Below, piece after piece: positions 8,649 through 17,912 of a DNA stretch of 64,000 nt (position 1 is the stretch's first letter; the number at the start of each line of letters is the position of its first letter). The stretch is taken from contig NZ_FMAR01000017.1 in NCBI RefSeq assembly GCF_900094705.1, positions 1 to 64,000 on the forward strand, in the 5' to 3' direction. This stretch comes from Chitinophaga costaii. GTDB taxonomy: Bacteria; Bacteroidota; Bacteroidia; Chitinophagales; Chitinophagaceae. The notes beneath the pieces were generated by a model, which ran no database searches, was not told the DNA's origin, and saw only the letters and a list, made by a program, of their open reading frames with translations. A program made the position numbers and the translations under genes.

Positions 8649-10427
8649 CTAATTCACATAACCAGGATTTTGTACTAACAGCGGTACACCCGTAGCTGCC
8701 GCCGACAAATCAATTTGTTGCTGCGGAATGGGCAGGTATTCATTACGGCCCTTGGTAAAAAATCCACCTTTCAGCGTAGTATTAATCTTCACATCATACT
8801 GCAGAAAAGCATTGATTTCATTAGCCATGGAGCCGGTACCCAAGTCCCATCGTTGCAGATCGAAAAAGCGGTGACCTTCCATGGCCAGCTCTATCTTTCG
8901 TTCAAAATGAATAGCTGTACGTGCGTAGGATTTATCATTAAAAGCACCTGCCGGATATGGTTTAATAAGATACTTATCCGCCGGCGTTGTTTGTGGCGTG
9001 TATTGTGAAGTTCCGGCATCATAGGTAGCATTTTTATACACCCAACCCGAAGCATCGGCTGCGCGGGCCCTTATCTGGTTCACATAAGCAAGGGCGCGAT
9101 CGGCGTTGCCGGCGCTAGCTTCTATCTCTGCTTCCGCAGCCATGAGGATTACGTCTGAGAAACGCATCAGGTTAATGTTATTGGTCGTAATTTCTGGTGA
9201 TCCCCAGTAGCTTTCGTTACTCACGTTGGTGGCGCGCTCACTTTGTGAATACACATTTTTGCGGGGCGTAAAACGACCGTTGGTAGGATCACGGATCCAG
9301 CTAGGTTGCGGGTAGCCCCAATCCAGGTAAGGAATGTTTGGCCGTCCCATCGTAAGATCTATACGCGGGTCTAACGTACCCGTGTAGGGCGTCGTTGGGT
9401 CACTTACATCGTTGCCCGTATCAAAACTGGTGAATAAAGGCAATCCATTGGCATCGGTTTTAAAAGAATTTGCCAATGATTGTGAAGGCGGGAAGTATCC
9501 ACAGCAGGCACCCGGCCCCCCGTTGTACGGGAAATTAAGATCGTCCGGCCGGTTACCATTTGAGCCATTGGAACCATCGTTTACTGAAGTTTGGCAGGCC
9601 CATACAGATTCACCGCTATTCTTTTGTGCTGCTTGCGGGCTAAAATTTTGTTGGAAGGGAACCAGTACATATTTCTGTCCTCCTGCCGTTACACCTTCAT
9701 TAATCACTTTTGTGAGCAAGGGCAACGCGGCATCAAATTTATGTTGAAACATATACGCTTTAGCCAGATAGGCCATTGCAGCCCAGCTATTCGCCCGTCC
9801 GCGCAATGCCTGGGTAGGTGGCAGGTTATCGACGGCATATTGAAAATCGGCTTCTATATTGGGCCATATGTCTTTGTCGTTCGGCTGATTTACATCTTTT
9901 GTATTTTCATCGATATAAGGCACCTGGTTGTAAATCTTTTTCAGCTCAAAATAATAAAACCCACGCAGGAATCGAGTTTCGCCAGTAATGCGTTTTATAT
10001 CTTCATCACTGATATCGGTGGCCAGCGGAATGGTACGTAGTACATCGTTGCAACGTTGAATAGCATCGAACTCAAACAACCATTTTGCTGACACTGCCGT
10101 GTTACTGGTAGTCATATTAAATAACTGTATCGGCTGTACGTCTGCAGCACCATCAGATGGAGAGGAACCTTTGTACGCATCGCCAGCGGCCATGCTCATC
10201 ACCCAATTGGAGCCGGGCGAACGCGTGCCCCCACTGTTACCACCATATCCATCCAGCATAGAATAGGCTCCTACCAGCAAGCTTTCCACGCCTTGTTTAT
10301 TTGCCAATACGGTAGCACTTAACACGCCCAGCGGTTGCTGATCGAGAAAACTTTTATTACACCCCCAGGTACTACACAGGAGTAAGCCAGTGAGCAACAG
10401 GTTCGTTTTTAAAAATATATTTTTCAT
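8649..10427 (-). CDS. SusD/RagB-family outer-membrane glycan-binding lipoprotein
   Basis: This protein of about 592 residues has a lipoprotein signal ending in STWGC, followed by the typical SusD start (NKSFLDQQPLG). Helical TPR-like segments and the SusD C-terminal region (AMEGHRFFDLQRWDLG) are clear. It acts on the cell surface as a lid on its SusC partner to capture a glycan. The start at 10427 (MKNIF) puts the signal peptide in the usual position; ATG 10436 would add three residues. It follows the SusC gene with almost no gap, so the two are co-translated. The substrate is not evident from the sequence. Confidence 0.95.
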   Translation of the reverse strand: MKNIFLKTNLLLTGLLLCSTWGCNKSFLDQQPLGVLSATVLANKQGVESLLVGAYSMLDGYGGNSGGTRSPGSNWVMSMAAGDAYKGSSPSDGAADVQPIQLFNMTTSNTAVSAKWLFEFDAIQRCNDVLRTIPLATDISDEDIKRITGETRFLRGFYYFELKKIYNQVPYIDENTKDVNQPNDKDIWPNIEADFQYAVDNLPPTQALRGRANSWAAMAYLAKAYMFQHKFDAALPLLTKVINEGVTAGGQKYVLVPFQQNFSPQAAQKNSGESVWACQTSVNDGSNGSNGNRPDDLNFPYNGGPGACCGYFPPSQSLANSFKTDANGLPLFTSFDTGNDVSDPTTPYTGTLDPRIDLTMGRPNIPYLDWGYPQPSWIRDPTNGRFTPRKNVYSQSERATNVSNESYWGSPEITTNNINLMRFSDVILMAAEAEIEASAGNADRALAYVNQIRARAADASGWVYKNATYDAGTSQYTPQTTPADKYLIKPYPAGAFNDKSYARTAIHFERKIELAMEGHRFFDLQRWDLGTGSMANEINAFLQYDVKINTTLKGGFFTKGRNEYLPIPQQQIDLSAAATGVPLLVQNPGYVN

Positions 10428-10437
10428 AACGGTCATT

Positions 10438-13400
10438 TTAAAATGTAACGTTCAGGCCTATATTATAATTTTTCTGATTCGCAGGGTAGTCGCCAAAGTC
10501 GATACCAAAACTCGTATTGTCGTTTAGGTTAGCGTTCTGCAACTCGGGATCCAACCCGGAATACTTAGTGATGGTGAATAAATTACTGGCCAGCACATAT
10601 ACCCGTAAGCGCTGGATACGGAGGCGTTTGATGAGTTCATCCGGCAAGGTGTAACCTAATGTGAGGGATTTCATTTTCAGGTAAGAACCATCTTCCAGGT
10701 AGAAAGAGTTAAATGCACCGGTATTGCTGAAATTTGCGCTGGTTTCTAGTACCGGGATTTTGGCGTTCAGATTGTCCGGACGCCATGAATTGCTGATAAC
10801 ATCAGCCGCTACGGCCCCTCCGAAAACTTGCGGAAAGTCGGTCCAGTAGCGCACATAGTTCACCACTTTATTGCCATATGAACCATACAGGAACATATTA
10901 AAATCGAAATGATGATAACTCACACTCAAATTAAATCCACCGGTAAGTTTTGGATTAGGATTGCCAAAGAAGGTACGGTCGGCATCGGTGATCATGCCAT
11001 CTTTTGTTTCATCGCGGTACTTAAAGCGACCTGGCGCTGCCGCGGTTTGCTTAGGGGATTTACTCACATCCTCGGCATCGCGGAACAGGCCTTCTACCTG
11101 GTAGCCAAAGAAACTACCCAAGGCATGCCCCGGCTGCAAGCGCACAAAAGTACCAAGACGGGAAGATCCTGCACTGTAGAAGTCCTGGTATTTTTCATGG
11201 GGTAAACTTACCACCATGCTGGTGTAATGGCTTAAGTTCAAACCAATATCAAACTTTGCGTCCTGAACGTTGCCGTGGTAAGTTGCATTAAAATCAAATC
11301 CTTTGTTCTCAATATTTCCGCCATTGATATAAGGAGCGGAAGCGCCGCCGGCGGTAGCCAGTAAGGCCTGTTGAAACAGCAAGCCACTGATTTTTTTCTT
11401 GTAAACTTCAAAAGAAAGATCGAGTCGATTATTAAACAAGGTAGCATCGAATCCTAGGTTGGCAATCGCATCGCTTTCCCAAGTGGTAATAAGATTGCCC
11501 AACTGACTGTTGTAAGTTCCTTGCATAGGATTAAACCCGGTACCTGCCAGGTCGTAATAAGATTTGGCAGGGTCGGCGGCATAAAGGGAATAAGCATTAT
11601 TGGGCTGGGTGCTCACCCCGCTCAGTGACCCAAGCTCGCCATAACCGCCGCGTAGTTTCAGGTCATTAAGCCAATGCAGGCCCGCCATAAATGGCTCCTG
11701 AGAAAGGCGCCAACCTGCGGTAACAGAAGGGAACACGCCATACTGATGTCCTGGTGCAAAGAACGAGGAGCCATCTCTACGCAGTGTGCCGCTTAGTAAG
11801 TATTTGCTGTTGTAGTTATAATCTATCCGTGCAAATTGCGAGTACAATGTATTTGAATAAAGCTGATATACGCCGTTGGTGGCAGAACTGGGCAACCCGG
11901 TATTGAGCGTAATGTAATCCGGATCGGTAGAGAGGGTATAACTATTCCTTCCACCAAACATGCCACGGCCATAGTTTTTGATAGCCTCTGTACCGGCTAG
12001 CACTTTTACATCGTGGTGTCCAAACTGTTGATTATAAGTAATAGTATTTGTAAAGGTACGTCCATAAGAAAAACCGCCGGTTTCCTGGAAATTATTAGCA
12101 GCCGTATTGCCCTCAGCCGCTTCATAAGGCGTAGCAGTAAATCCATAGAAATAATAGTTATCAAGATTGCCTCCCACACTAGAGCGTAGTGTAATTCGAT
12201 GCTTCCACACATCCAATTCAGCAAAAATATTTCCGTTGATCTGCCAGTCGTAGCCGCGGTTATTTGCCGTACGTTTTTGTACCGCCACAGGATTTTGCGA
12301 ATTACCCAATCCGGGTGCTTTGGTGCCTGCAAAATTACCCATGATATCGTATACCGGTATAATTGGTGGTTCCCGGTAAGCATACGAAATAGCATTGCCT
12401 TCGTTCTGGTTGGTAATCTTGGGATTGTCTTTGTACACGAGGTACACATTTTCTCCAATACGCAAATGCCCGGTTGTAAAGCTGGAGTTTACCCTTACAG
12501 AATATCTTTTCAAATAGGTATTAATGAGGGTACCCTGCTGATCGAAATAACCTAAAGACACCAGGAAATTATTCTTTTCCGATCCGCCACTGGCGGTAAT
12601 GTTATGACTTTGAATGGGTGCGTGCCTGAATATTTCATGAAACCAATCGGTTCCAGATTTATTGGCGGGCATGATCTGGTGGGTATTAATGTTGTAAGTA
12701 GATGGATCTGTACCGGCATCTCCTGCTTTGGCACCAGCGGGTAAAATATAATCAGGAATAGAAAATGTACCCGTACCAAATTGAGGATGAGAAGGTGTAT
12801 TCCCGGAATTTTGTTGCATAGCAAAAATGGCGTCCATGTATGTTTTCGTACCAGCCAGCCCGAATCCTTTTGACAAAGGCACTTGCACACCATAGTAACC
12901 GTCGTAGCTGACTTGGGTTTTGCCCTGCTTGCCTTTTTTCGTCGTCACCACAATAACGCCGTTAGAGCCGCGCACCCCGTAAATCGAAGCCGAACCAGCA
13001 TCTTTCAGTACCTGCATAGATTCGATATCATTTACATTCAGGTCGTGCAAACTTCCGGGCACACCATCTACAATCACCAGGGGGCTGGAGTTGCCGATGG
13101 TGCTGATGCCGCGAATGTTCACCTGGCTGCCACCACCAGGATTGCCCGAATTGATCACCGTAACGCCCGAACTTTGTCCTTGCAACAATGATTCGGTGGT
13201 ACCGGAGGGCACCGATTTTAAATTAGTGATGTTCACCACCGATACCGAGCCGGTAATGTCTTTTTTACGCTGGGAAGAATACCCGGTAGCCACCACCTCA
13301 TTCAGCGAGGTACTGGATGGCTGTAGTATAACTTTAAGTTTAGCGGAATCGCCGATCGCTACGGTTTGCGTGTTAAAGCCAATAAAGCTAATTTCTAAAA

Positions 13401-13617
13401 AATCGCCTTTGTTGGCTTGGATGCTGAAAGCGCCCCCTACATCTGTTTGCGTGCCGGTATGCATTCCTTTAACGTGCACAGAAGCCCCGATCACGGGTTG
13501 TTGGGAAGCATCGGTAACAGTGCCTTGTACGACATGTTGTGCGATCGCCATCGATGAAAGCATACAGCACAGCAGCAATAAGCCGTACCGCATACGGGAA
13601 ATTGGTAATTGAATCAT
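10438..13617 (-). CDS. SusC/RagA-family TonB-linked outer-membrane transporter
   Basis: This protein of about 1059 residues has a signal peptide ending in MAIAQ, a carboxypeptidase-regulatory-like domain (VQGTVTDASQQPVIGASVHVKG), a plug domain (GYSSQRKKDITGSVSVVN, VDGVPGSLHDLNVNDIESMQVLKDAG) and a long beta-barrel ending in NIGLNVTF. It imports glycan fragments across the outer membrane with energy from TonB. There is no STN domain, so it is not a FecR-type signalling receptor; control by the HTCS upstream is likely. ATG 13617 was chosen because it directly precedes the signal peptide; ATG 13647 adds ten residues. Confidence 0.95.
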   Translation of the reverse strand: MIQLPISRMRYGLLLLCCMLSSMAIAQHVVQGTVTDASQQPVIGASVHVKGMHTGTQTDVGGAFSIQANKGDFLEISFIGFNTQTVAIGDSAKLKVILQPSSTSLNEVVATGYSSQRKKDITGSVSVVNITNLKSVPSGTTESLLQGQSSGVTVINSGNPGGGSQVNIRGISTIGNSSPLVIVDGVPGSLHDLNVNDIESMQVLKDAGSASIYGVRGSNGVIVVTTKKGKQGKTQVSYDGYYGVQVPLSKGFGLAGTKTYMDAIFAMQQNSGNTPSHPQFGTGTFSIPDYILPAGAKAGDAGTDPSTYNINTHQIMPANKSGTDWFHEIFRHAPIQSHNITASGGSEKNNFLVSLGYFDQQGTLINTYLKRYSVRVNSSFTTGHLRIGENVYLVYKDNPKITNQNEGNAISYAYREPPIIPVYDIMGNFAGTKAPGLGNSQNPVAVQKRTANNRGYDWQINGNIFAELDVWKHRITLRSSVGGNLDNYYFYGFTATPYEAAEGNTAANNFQETGGFSYGRTFTNTITYNQQFGHHDVKVLAGTEAIKNYGRGMFGGRNSYTLSTDPDYITLNTGLPSSATNGVYQLYSNTLYSQFARIDYNYNSKYLLSGTLRRDGSSFFAPGHQYGVFPSVTAGWRLSQEPFMAGLHWLNDLKLRGGYGELGSLSGVSTQPNNAYSLYAADPAKSYYDLAGTGFNPMQGTYNSQLGNLITTWESDAIANLGFDATLFNNRLDLSFEVYKKKISGLLFQQALLATAGGASAPYINGGNIENKGFDFNATYHGNVQDAKFDIGLNLSHYTSMVVSLPHEKYQDFYSAGSSRLGTFVRLQPGHALGSFFGYQVEGLFRDAEDVSKSPKQTAAAPGRFKYRDETKDGMITDADRTFFGNPNPKLTGGFNLSVSYHHFDFNMFLYGSYGNKVVNYVRYWTDFPQVFGGAVAADVISNSWRPDNLNAKIPVLETSANFSNTGAFNSFYLEDGSYLKMKSLTLGYTLPDELIKRLRIQRLRVYVLASNLFTITKYSGLDPELQNANLNDNTSFGIDFGDYPANQKNYNIGLNVTF

Positions 13618-13700
13618 AACGTGAAATTTTTTGAAAGTAACATACATCCAGGAACAGCAATTGGTATTTTAAAGAAGTATAAAATGAAGCAATACTTTTT

Positions 13701-16700
13701 TTATTCGAACACTACATCAGAAAAGCGAAGAATGGCATCATTAGGTAGGGAATTTTTAACCGCATAGATGTATACATCGTGCTTTCCGCTTACTGGCTGT
13801 GTAAGCGGAACAGCTATACGCGCATAAGTATCCCAACCACCAGTAGCCTGAAACGAGGTACTGTTCAACACAGGACCAGCCTGCGAGTCGAGGCGTACTA
13901 CCACCTGCCCTCCTCCATCTTGTGAAGCATACGACAAGGTGAGCTGTTTGATGTGGGAAAGATCCACTTGTTTTAACAGCAGGTATGCTTTGTGGCCACC
14001 TTGTGAAAGCTTGTCACGGAAGCGCGGAAAGCCTACATAAGCATCGGCATACACCGCCTTTACATCCTGGTTGCGCAGCGTAATTATGTCGCTGCCAGTG
14101 AGGGGACCTACCACACGCCCCCCCTTGTCTGTATAACTGGCAGCAATGATATACTGGCCCTGGGGCTCTGCTTCATTATATTTTAACACCAGCGTACCCG
14201 ATGCTGGGATCGTCTTCGCACGTTGGGCTGGTTTGTCGGTTAAGGAAAAAATGTATTTCACGATTTCCTGCGCATCCGCCGTGGATAACTGGGGATGTGC
14301 GCTCATCACGTGATCCGTACCCCATGCACCTGCGCCGCCATGAATGATCTTTGCTCCCAGTTTTTCCACCGCCCCTTTTTGCGTTTTATATCGCTTGGCA
14401 ATGGCGATAAAATCTGGTCCCACGGCTGCGGTGTTTAACAGGTGGCACGATTTGCAATCGCTGGCTGCCATCAGGCTTTTGCCGGGAAAACTTACCGGAG
14501 CAGGGGCCTGATCGCCTGCATTATAAGCTGCACCTGGTGTGGCGCGGTATTCACACGTAACTTTAATGCGCGACGGTGCAATCTGTTTATCTTCAGCATC
14601 TGTTACACTTACATGATAATGGAAGGGCTGTTTATAAAAAGAAACATTGTCGGCAACAATTTTCACCTGAGGTGCGGTATTGCCCACTTTTACCAGCAGC
14701 GTATCAGTAGCGGAAAGCCCTTGCTGGTCGGTCACTTTGAGTATCGCTTTATAAATACCAGGCTTTGTGTAAGTGTACACAGCACGGGCGCTGTCTGCGC
14801 CAAAATTCCAATGATAAGTAATAGTATCATCGTCATCGAAATCAGCGCTACCCTGGGCACTGAAAGCTACCTGCAAGGGGGCCTGCCCGCTGATGCTTCG
14901 CAACATGGGCACTTGCTTGCGGTCTGTGGTGAGAAAAGAACGGGCATTGTTTTGTGCCATGGCAGCACTGTCTACAATACCCGCTTTGGCTATGGGCGGT
15001 CGGTTGCCCCGGTTGTAAGCAATGCGAACCAGGTGAGCATCTTCATTGGCCGCGCCATATACCGACCCGTATTCCAGCATGTACAGTTGACCATCCGGAC
15101 CAAAAGCCATATCGATGGGCCGGCGAAAATCACCGTTGGCCGGCATAAACGCCTCGTTGCGCACATAATTTTCCTGGCTGTCAAAACGTAACGCTATCAC
15201 CCAATTGCGCATCCAATCGGCCACGAATAAACTGCCATCGTAATAATCGGGAAATTTGTTTGGATGGTGATTATGCGGATCATCCGTATAGAAAGCACCT
15301 ACTATCGCGCAACGGCCCCCTACACCGAGTTCCGGCCATTCTGGGGAAGCCGCATAGGGATACCAGATCATGGCCGGCATAGCGGGCGGCAATACACGCA
15401 GACCAGTATTATTCGGAGAGCTGTTTACCGGAGCCTTTTCATCGAACTTAGGGCCTGCTATGTTTTTGGCAAAATCCCATTTTGCATAGGCGTAGTTGTT
15501 AGCCACAAAATAAGGCCAGCCAAAGTTGCCTGCTTTACGTGCCTGGTTAAATTCATCATAGCCCCTTGGTCCCCGCTCGCTATCTTTCCCCGCATCGGGC
15601 CCTATATCACCCCAATAAAGAACATCTGTTTTGGGATTAAGGGCTATGCGGTAGGGATTGCGTGTACCCATGATATAAATTTCCGGCTTTGTACTATCGG
15701 TCCCTTTCGCAAAAAGATTGCCCGCCGGGATGGTATAGGTACCATCTGCTTCGGGATGAATACGGAGTATTTTTCCTTTGAAATCGTTGGTATTGCCCGC
15801 GCCGCGTTGCGAATCGAGACTATAATGAGCGGGTCCCGGACGTTCATCCAACGGCGCATAGCCATCGGAGGGAAAGGGATTAGAACCATCGCCGGTAGAA
15901 AGGTACAGGTTGCCCGCGCGATCCCAGGCGATAGAGCCTCCATGATGAGAGCCGCTGTTTTTTTGTACCGGTACTTTGAGCATTACTTTTTCACTACGCA
16001 CATTGATGGCATTGTTCACGAGCGAAAAACGCGAGAGGCGGAAATAAATGGGTTCCTGCGTTTGTCCGCCGGGGGCATAATACAAATACAGGAAACCATT
16101 GCGCATAAACTGCGGATCCAAGCCAATGCCGATAAGACCTGTACCACCCACATTACTTACCGGGAATTTATAGACCAACCGGGTGCGGTTTTGACGTGGC
16201 TCGTAACAGTACAAATTGCCGAATAAAGTGGTAAAGAATACCCGTCCATCGGCTGCAATGGCCAGTTCCATGGGCGAATTTAAATTTCCCGCCAGGATGG
16301 TTTTCTGAAATCGATTTTGATCGGGTGTTACTTTTGCATAAGCCTTTGTATAATCCAGCGGAGCTCCATTGCCCATAGCATACCGTATGCCGCCCAGTAA
16401 ATGGGCCAGGAAAAGCGGTTCGCTATAGCTTTCCTCGGTATGACCGCCACCGGTATAAAATGCACGTCCACCATCAAAAGTATGATACCAGCTTATGGGG
16501 TGATAGCTACCGTTAGTGCCGCCGTCGTAAGAATTTTCATCCAGGCTGGCCAGTACCTTAATACCCGGGTACCACGATTTAAAATTATACCATTCATCAC
16601 TGCGCTCCCACCGATCGGGTAAGGATTGCGAAGCAGGATGCGTTTTGTCGCTCACATCGATTGTGGCCCTGCGTACGCCAGGGTTCAGCGGATGACTTTC

Positions 16701-17078
16701 GAACCAGGCACCTACCAGCTTTCCATACCAGGGCCAATCGTACTCCGTATCGGCAGCAGCGTGAATACCTGCATACCCACCACCAGCCTGTATGTATCGC
16801 TCAAAAGCAGCCTGCTGTACGCCATTCAGTACGTTACCCGTGGTATTGCAAAAAATAACCGCTGCATACTGCCGGAGTGTATCGTCATTAAACCGCGTGG
16901 CGTCGGTAGTAGTATCTACTATAAAATCATTGTTGGCACCCATCTTTTGAATAGCCGCAATAGCAGTGGGAATGGACGCATGATGCCAGCCCTTGGTCCT
17001 GGAAAACACTAGCACCCGCGGGGTAACCGCCTTGGCCATGCTAGTCATAAACAACAACATCACTAAACAATATTTCAT
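13701..17078 (-). CDS. Five-domain secreted protein: ThuA, PQQ-type sugar dehydrogenase, PKD, cytochrome c, carbohydrate-binding
   Basis: This 1125-residue exported protein (signal ending MAKA) has, in order: a ThuA domain (~20-240, class I glutamine-amidotransferase-like fold); a glucose/sorbosone dehydrogenase beta-propeller (~260-690, with SGSHHGGSIAWD and GTRNPYR motifs); a PKD domain (~740-835); a c-type cytochrome with one haem motif CKSCH near residues 875-879; and a C-terminal CBM6-like jelly roll (~1005-1125). The expected role is periplasmic or surface oxidation of a sugar, passing electrons through the attached haem. The domain set is known in Bacteroidota and Planctomycetes, but the substrate is uncertain. 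It lies between the SusC gene and a second ThuA gene, all on the minus strand and probably one operon. Confidence 0.88.
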   Translation of the reverse strand: MKYCLVMLLFMTSMAKAVTPRVLVFSRTKGWHHASIPTAIAAIQKMGANNDFIVDTTTDATRFNDDTLRQYAAVIFCNTTGNVLNGVQQAAFERYIQAGGGYAGIHAAADTEYDWPWYGKLVGAWFESHPLNPGVRRATIDVSDKTHPASQSLPDRWERSDEWYNFKSWYPGIKVLASLDENSYDGGTNGSYHPISWYHTFDGGRAFYTGGGHTEESYSEPLFLAHLLGGIRYAMGNGAPLDYTKAYAKVTPDQNRFQKTILAGNLNSPMELAIAADGRVFFTTLFGNLYCYEPRQNRTRLVYKFPVSNVGGTGLIGIGLDPQFMRNGFLYLYYAPGGQTQEPIYFRLSRFSLVNNAINVRSEKVMLKVPVQKNSGSHHGGSIAWDRAGNLYLSTGDGSNPFPSDGYAPLDERPGPAHYSLDSQRGAGNTNDFKGKILRIHPEADGTYTIPAGNLFAKGTDSTKPEIYIMGTRNPYRIALNPKTDVLYWGDIGPDAGKDSERGPRGYDEFNQARKAGNFGWPYFVANNYAYAKWDFAKNIAGPKFDEKAPVNSSPNNTGLRVLPPAMPAMIWYPYAASPEWPELGVGGRCAIVGAFYTDDPHNHHPNKFPDYYDGSLFVADWMRNWVIALRFDSQENYVRNEAFMPANGDFRRPIDMAFGPDGQLYMLEYGSVYGAANEDAHLVRIAYNRGNRPPIAKAGIVDSAAMAQNNARSFLTTDRKQVPMLRSISGQAPLQVAFSAQGSADFDDDDTITYHWNFGADSARAVYTYTKPGIYKAILKVTDQQGLSATDTLLVKVGNTAPQVKIVADNVSFYKQPFHYHVSVTDAEDKQIAPSRIKVTCEYRATPGAAYNAGDQAPAPVSFPGKSLMAASDCKSCHLLNTAAVGPDFIAIAKRYKTQKGAVEKLGAKIIHGGAGAWGTDHVMSAHPQLSTADAQEIVKYIFSLTDKPAQRAKTIPASGTLVLKYNEAEPQGQYIIAASYTDKGGRVVGPLTGSDIITLRNQDVKAVYADAYVGFPRFRDKLSQGGHKAYLLLKQVDLSHIKQLTLSYASQDGGGQVVVRLDSQAGPVLNSTSFQATGGWDTYARIAVPLTQPVSGKHDVYIYAVKNSLPNDAILRFSDVVFE

Positions 17079-17156
17079 TTTCTATATAGAATGAGCAGCC
17101 CTACCCATACACGCCTACAGGGTGCAAGGGGCATATTGGTAAAAAATAATAGATAA

Positions 17157-17909
17157 TTATTGTAAAATACGTTTCGTATATGCCTTACCGTAATCAAGAT
17201 GATTTTGGCCGATAGCATATTGAATACCTACCAACACATGATGGAGGAACAGCGAATCTTGGTAATGCTCCGGCAAGTGCCCAAGGGCCGTATAGAAAGA
17301 CCGGCCGCCATCGTAGTTATGGTACCAAGCAAGCGGGTGGTAAGTACCATTGGTACCGCCGGCGTATGTAGTTTCATCGGCCAGTAACAATACCTGTAAC
17401 GAGTCGATGCGGTTGCGGAAATTATACCATTCGTCCGTACGCTGCCAGCGCAGCGGCATACCCAGCGTGGCGGGGTGATTTACAGCTGCCACCACCACAG
17501 TACCGGGTACCGGTTGCGGCGGATGACCGTTGAAAACAGCCCCTACCAGGTGCCCATACCAGGGCCAGTCGGTTTCTGTAGCCGATGCGGAATGAATACC
17601 TACATAGCCGCCACCAGCCTGTATGTACCGCTCTAAATCGGCCTGCTGTGCCGTGTCCAGTACGTTGCCGGTGGTACTTAAAAAAATAACGGCGGCATAA
17701 TGGCGCAGGCTGTCTTCTGTAAAATAGGCGGCATTGGTGGTGGTATCTACCTGGAAGCCGTTTTCCAGCCCCAGCCGCTGAATGGCCACATTACCTGCGG
17801 CAATAGACACATGATGGTAGCGCAGCGTTTTACTGAATACCAGCACCCGCGGCGTTTGTGCGTGGGCGCCCAGTGTCCATAAGAAACAGCAAAAAATAAT
17901 TTTTTTCAT
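17157..17909 (-). CDS. Exported ThuA-domain protein, paralogue of the neighbouring fusion's N-terminus
   Basis: This 250-residue protein has a signal peptide (MKKIIFCCFLWTLGAHA) and a single ThuA domain. It aligns along its whole length with residues 1-250 of the adjacent 1125-residue fusion: shared segments include RVLVFS, YAAVIF, TTGNVL, RYIQAGGGY, DWPWYG, DEWYNF, YHNYDGGR/YHTFDGGR and GGTNGTYHP. The pair probably arose by local duplication. ThuA proteins are linked to disaccharide (trehalose-type) use, but their chemistry is poorly known. It starts 3 bp after the esterase gene, which indicates an operon. Confidence 0.88.
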   Translation of the reverse strand: MKKIIFCCFLWTLGAHAQTPRVLVFSKTLRYHHVSIAAGNVAIQRLGLENGFQVDTTTNAAYFTEDSLRHYAAVIFLSTTGNVLDTAQQADLERYIQAGGGYVGIHSASATETDWPWYGHLVGAVFNGHPPQPVPGTVVVAAVNHPATLGMPLRWQRTDEWYNFRNRIDSLQVLLLADETTYAGGTNGTYHPLAWYHNYDGGRSFYTALGHLPEHYQDSLFLHHVLVGIQYAIGQNHLDYGKAYTKRILQ

Positions 17910-17912
17910 CCG

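Noticed and set aside
15264..16226. 320-residue plus-strand frame
   Set aside because: It is antisense to the sugar-dehydrogenase part of the five-domain protein and has no signal or motif.
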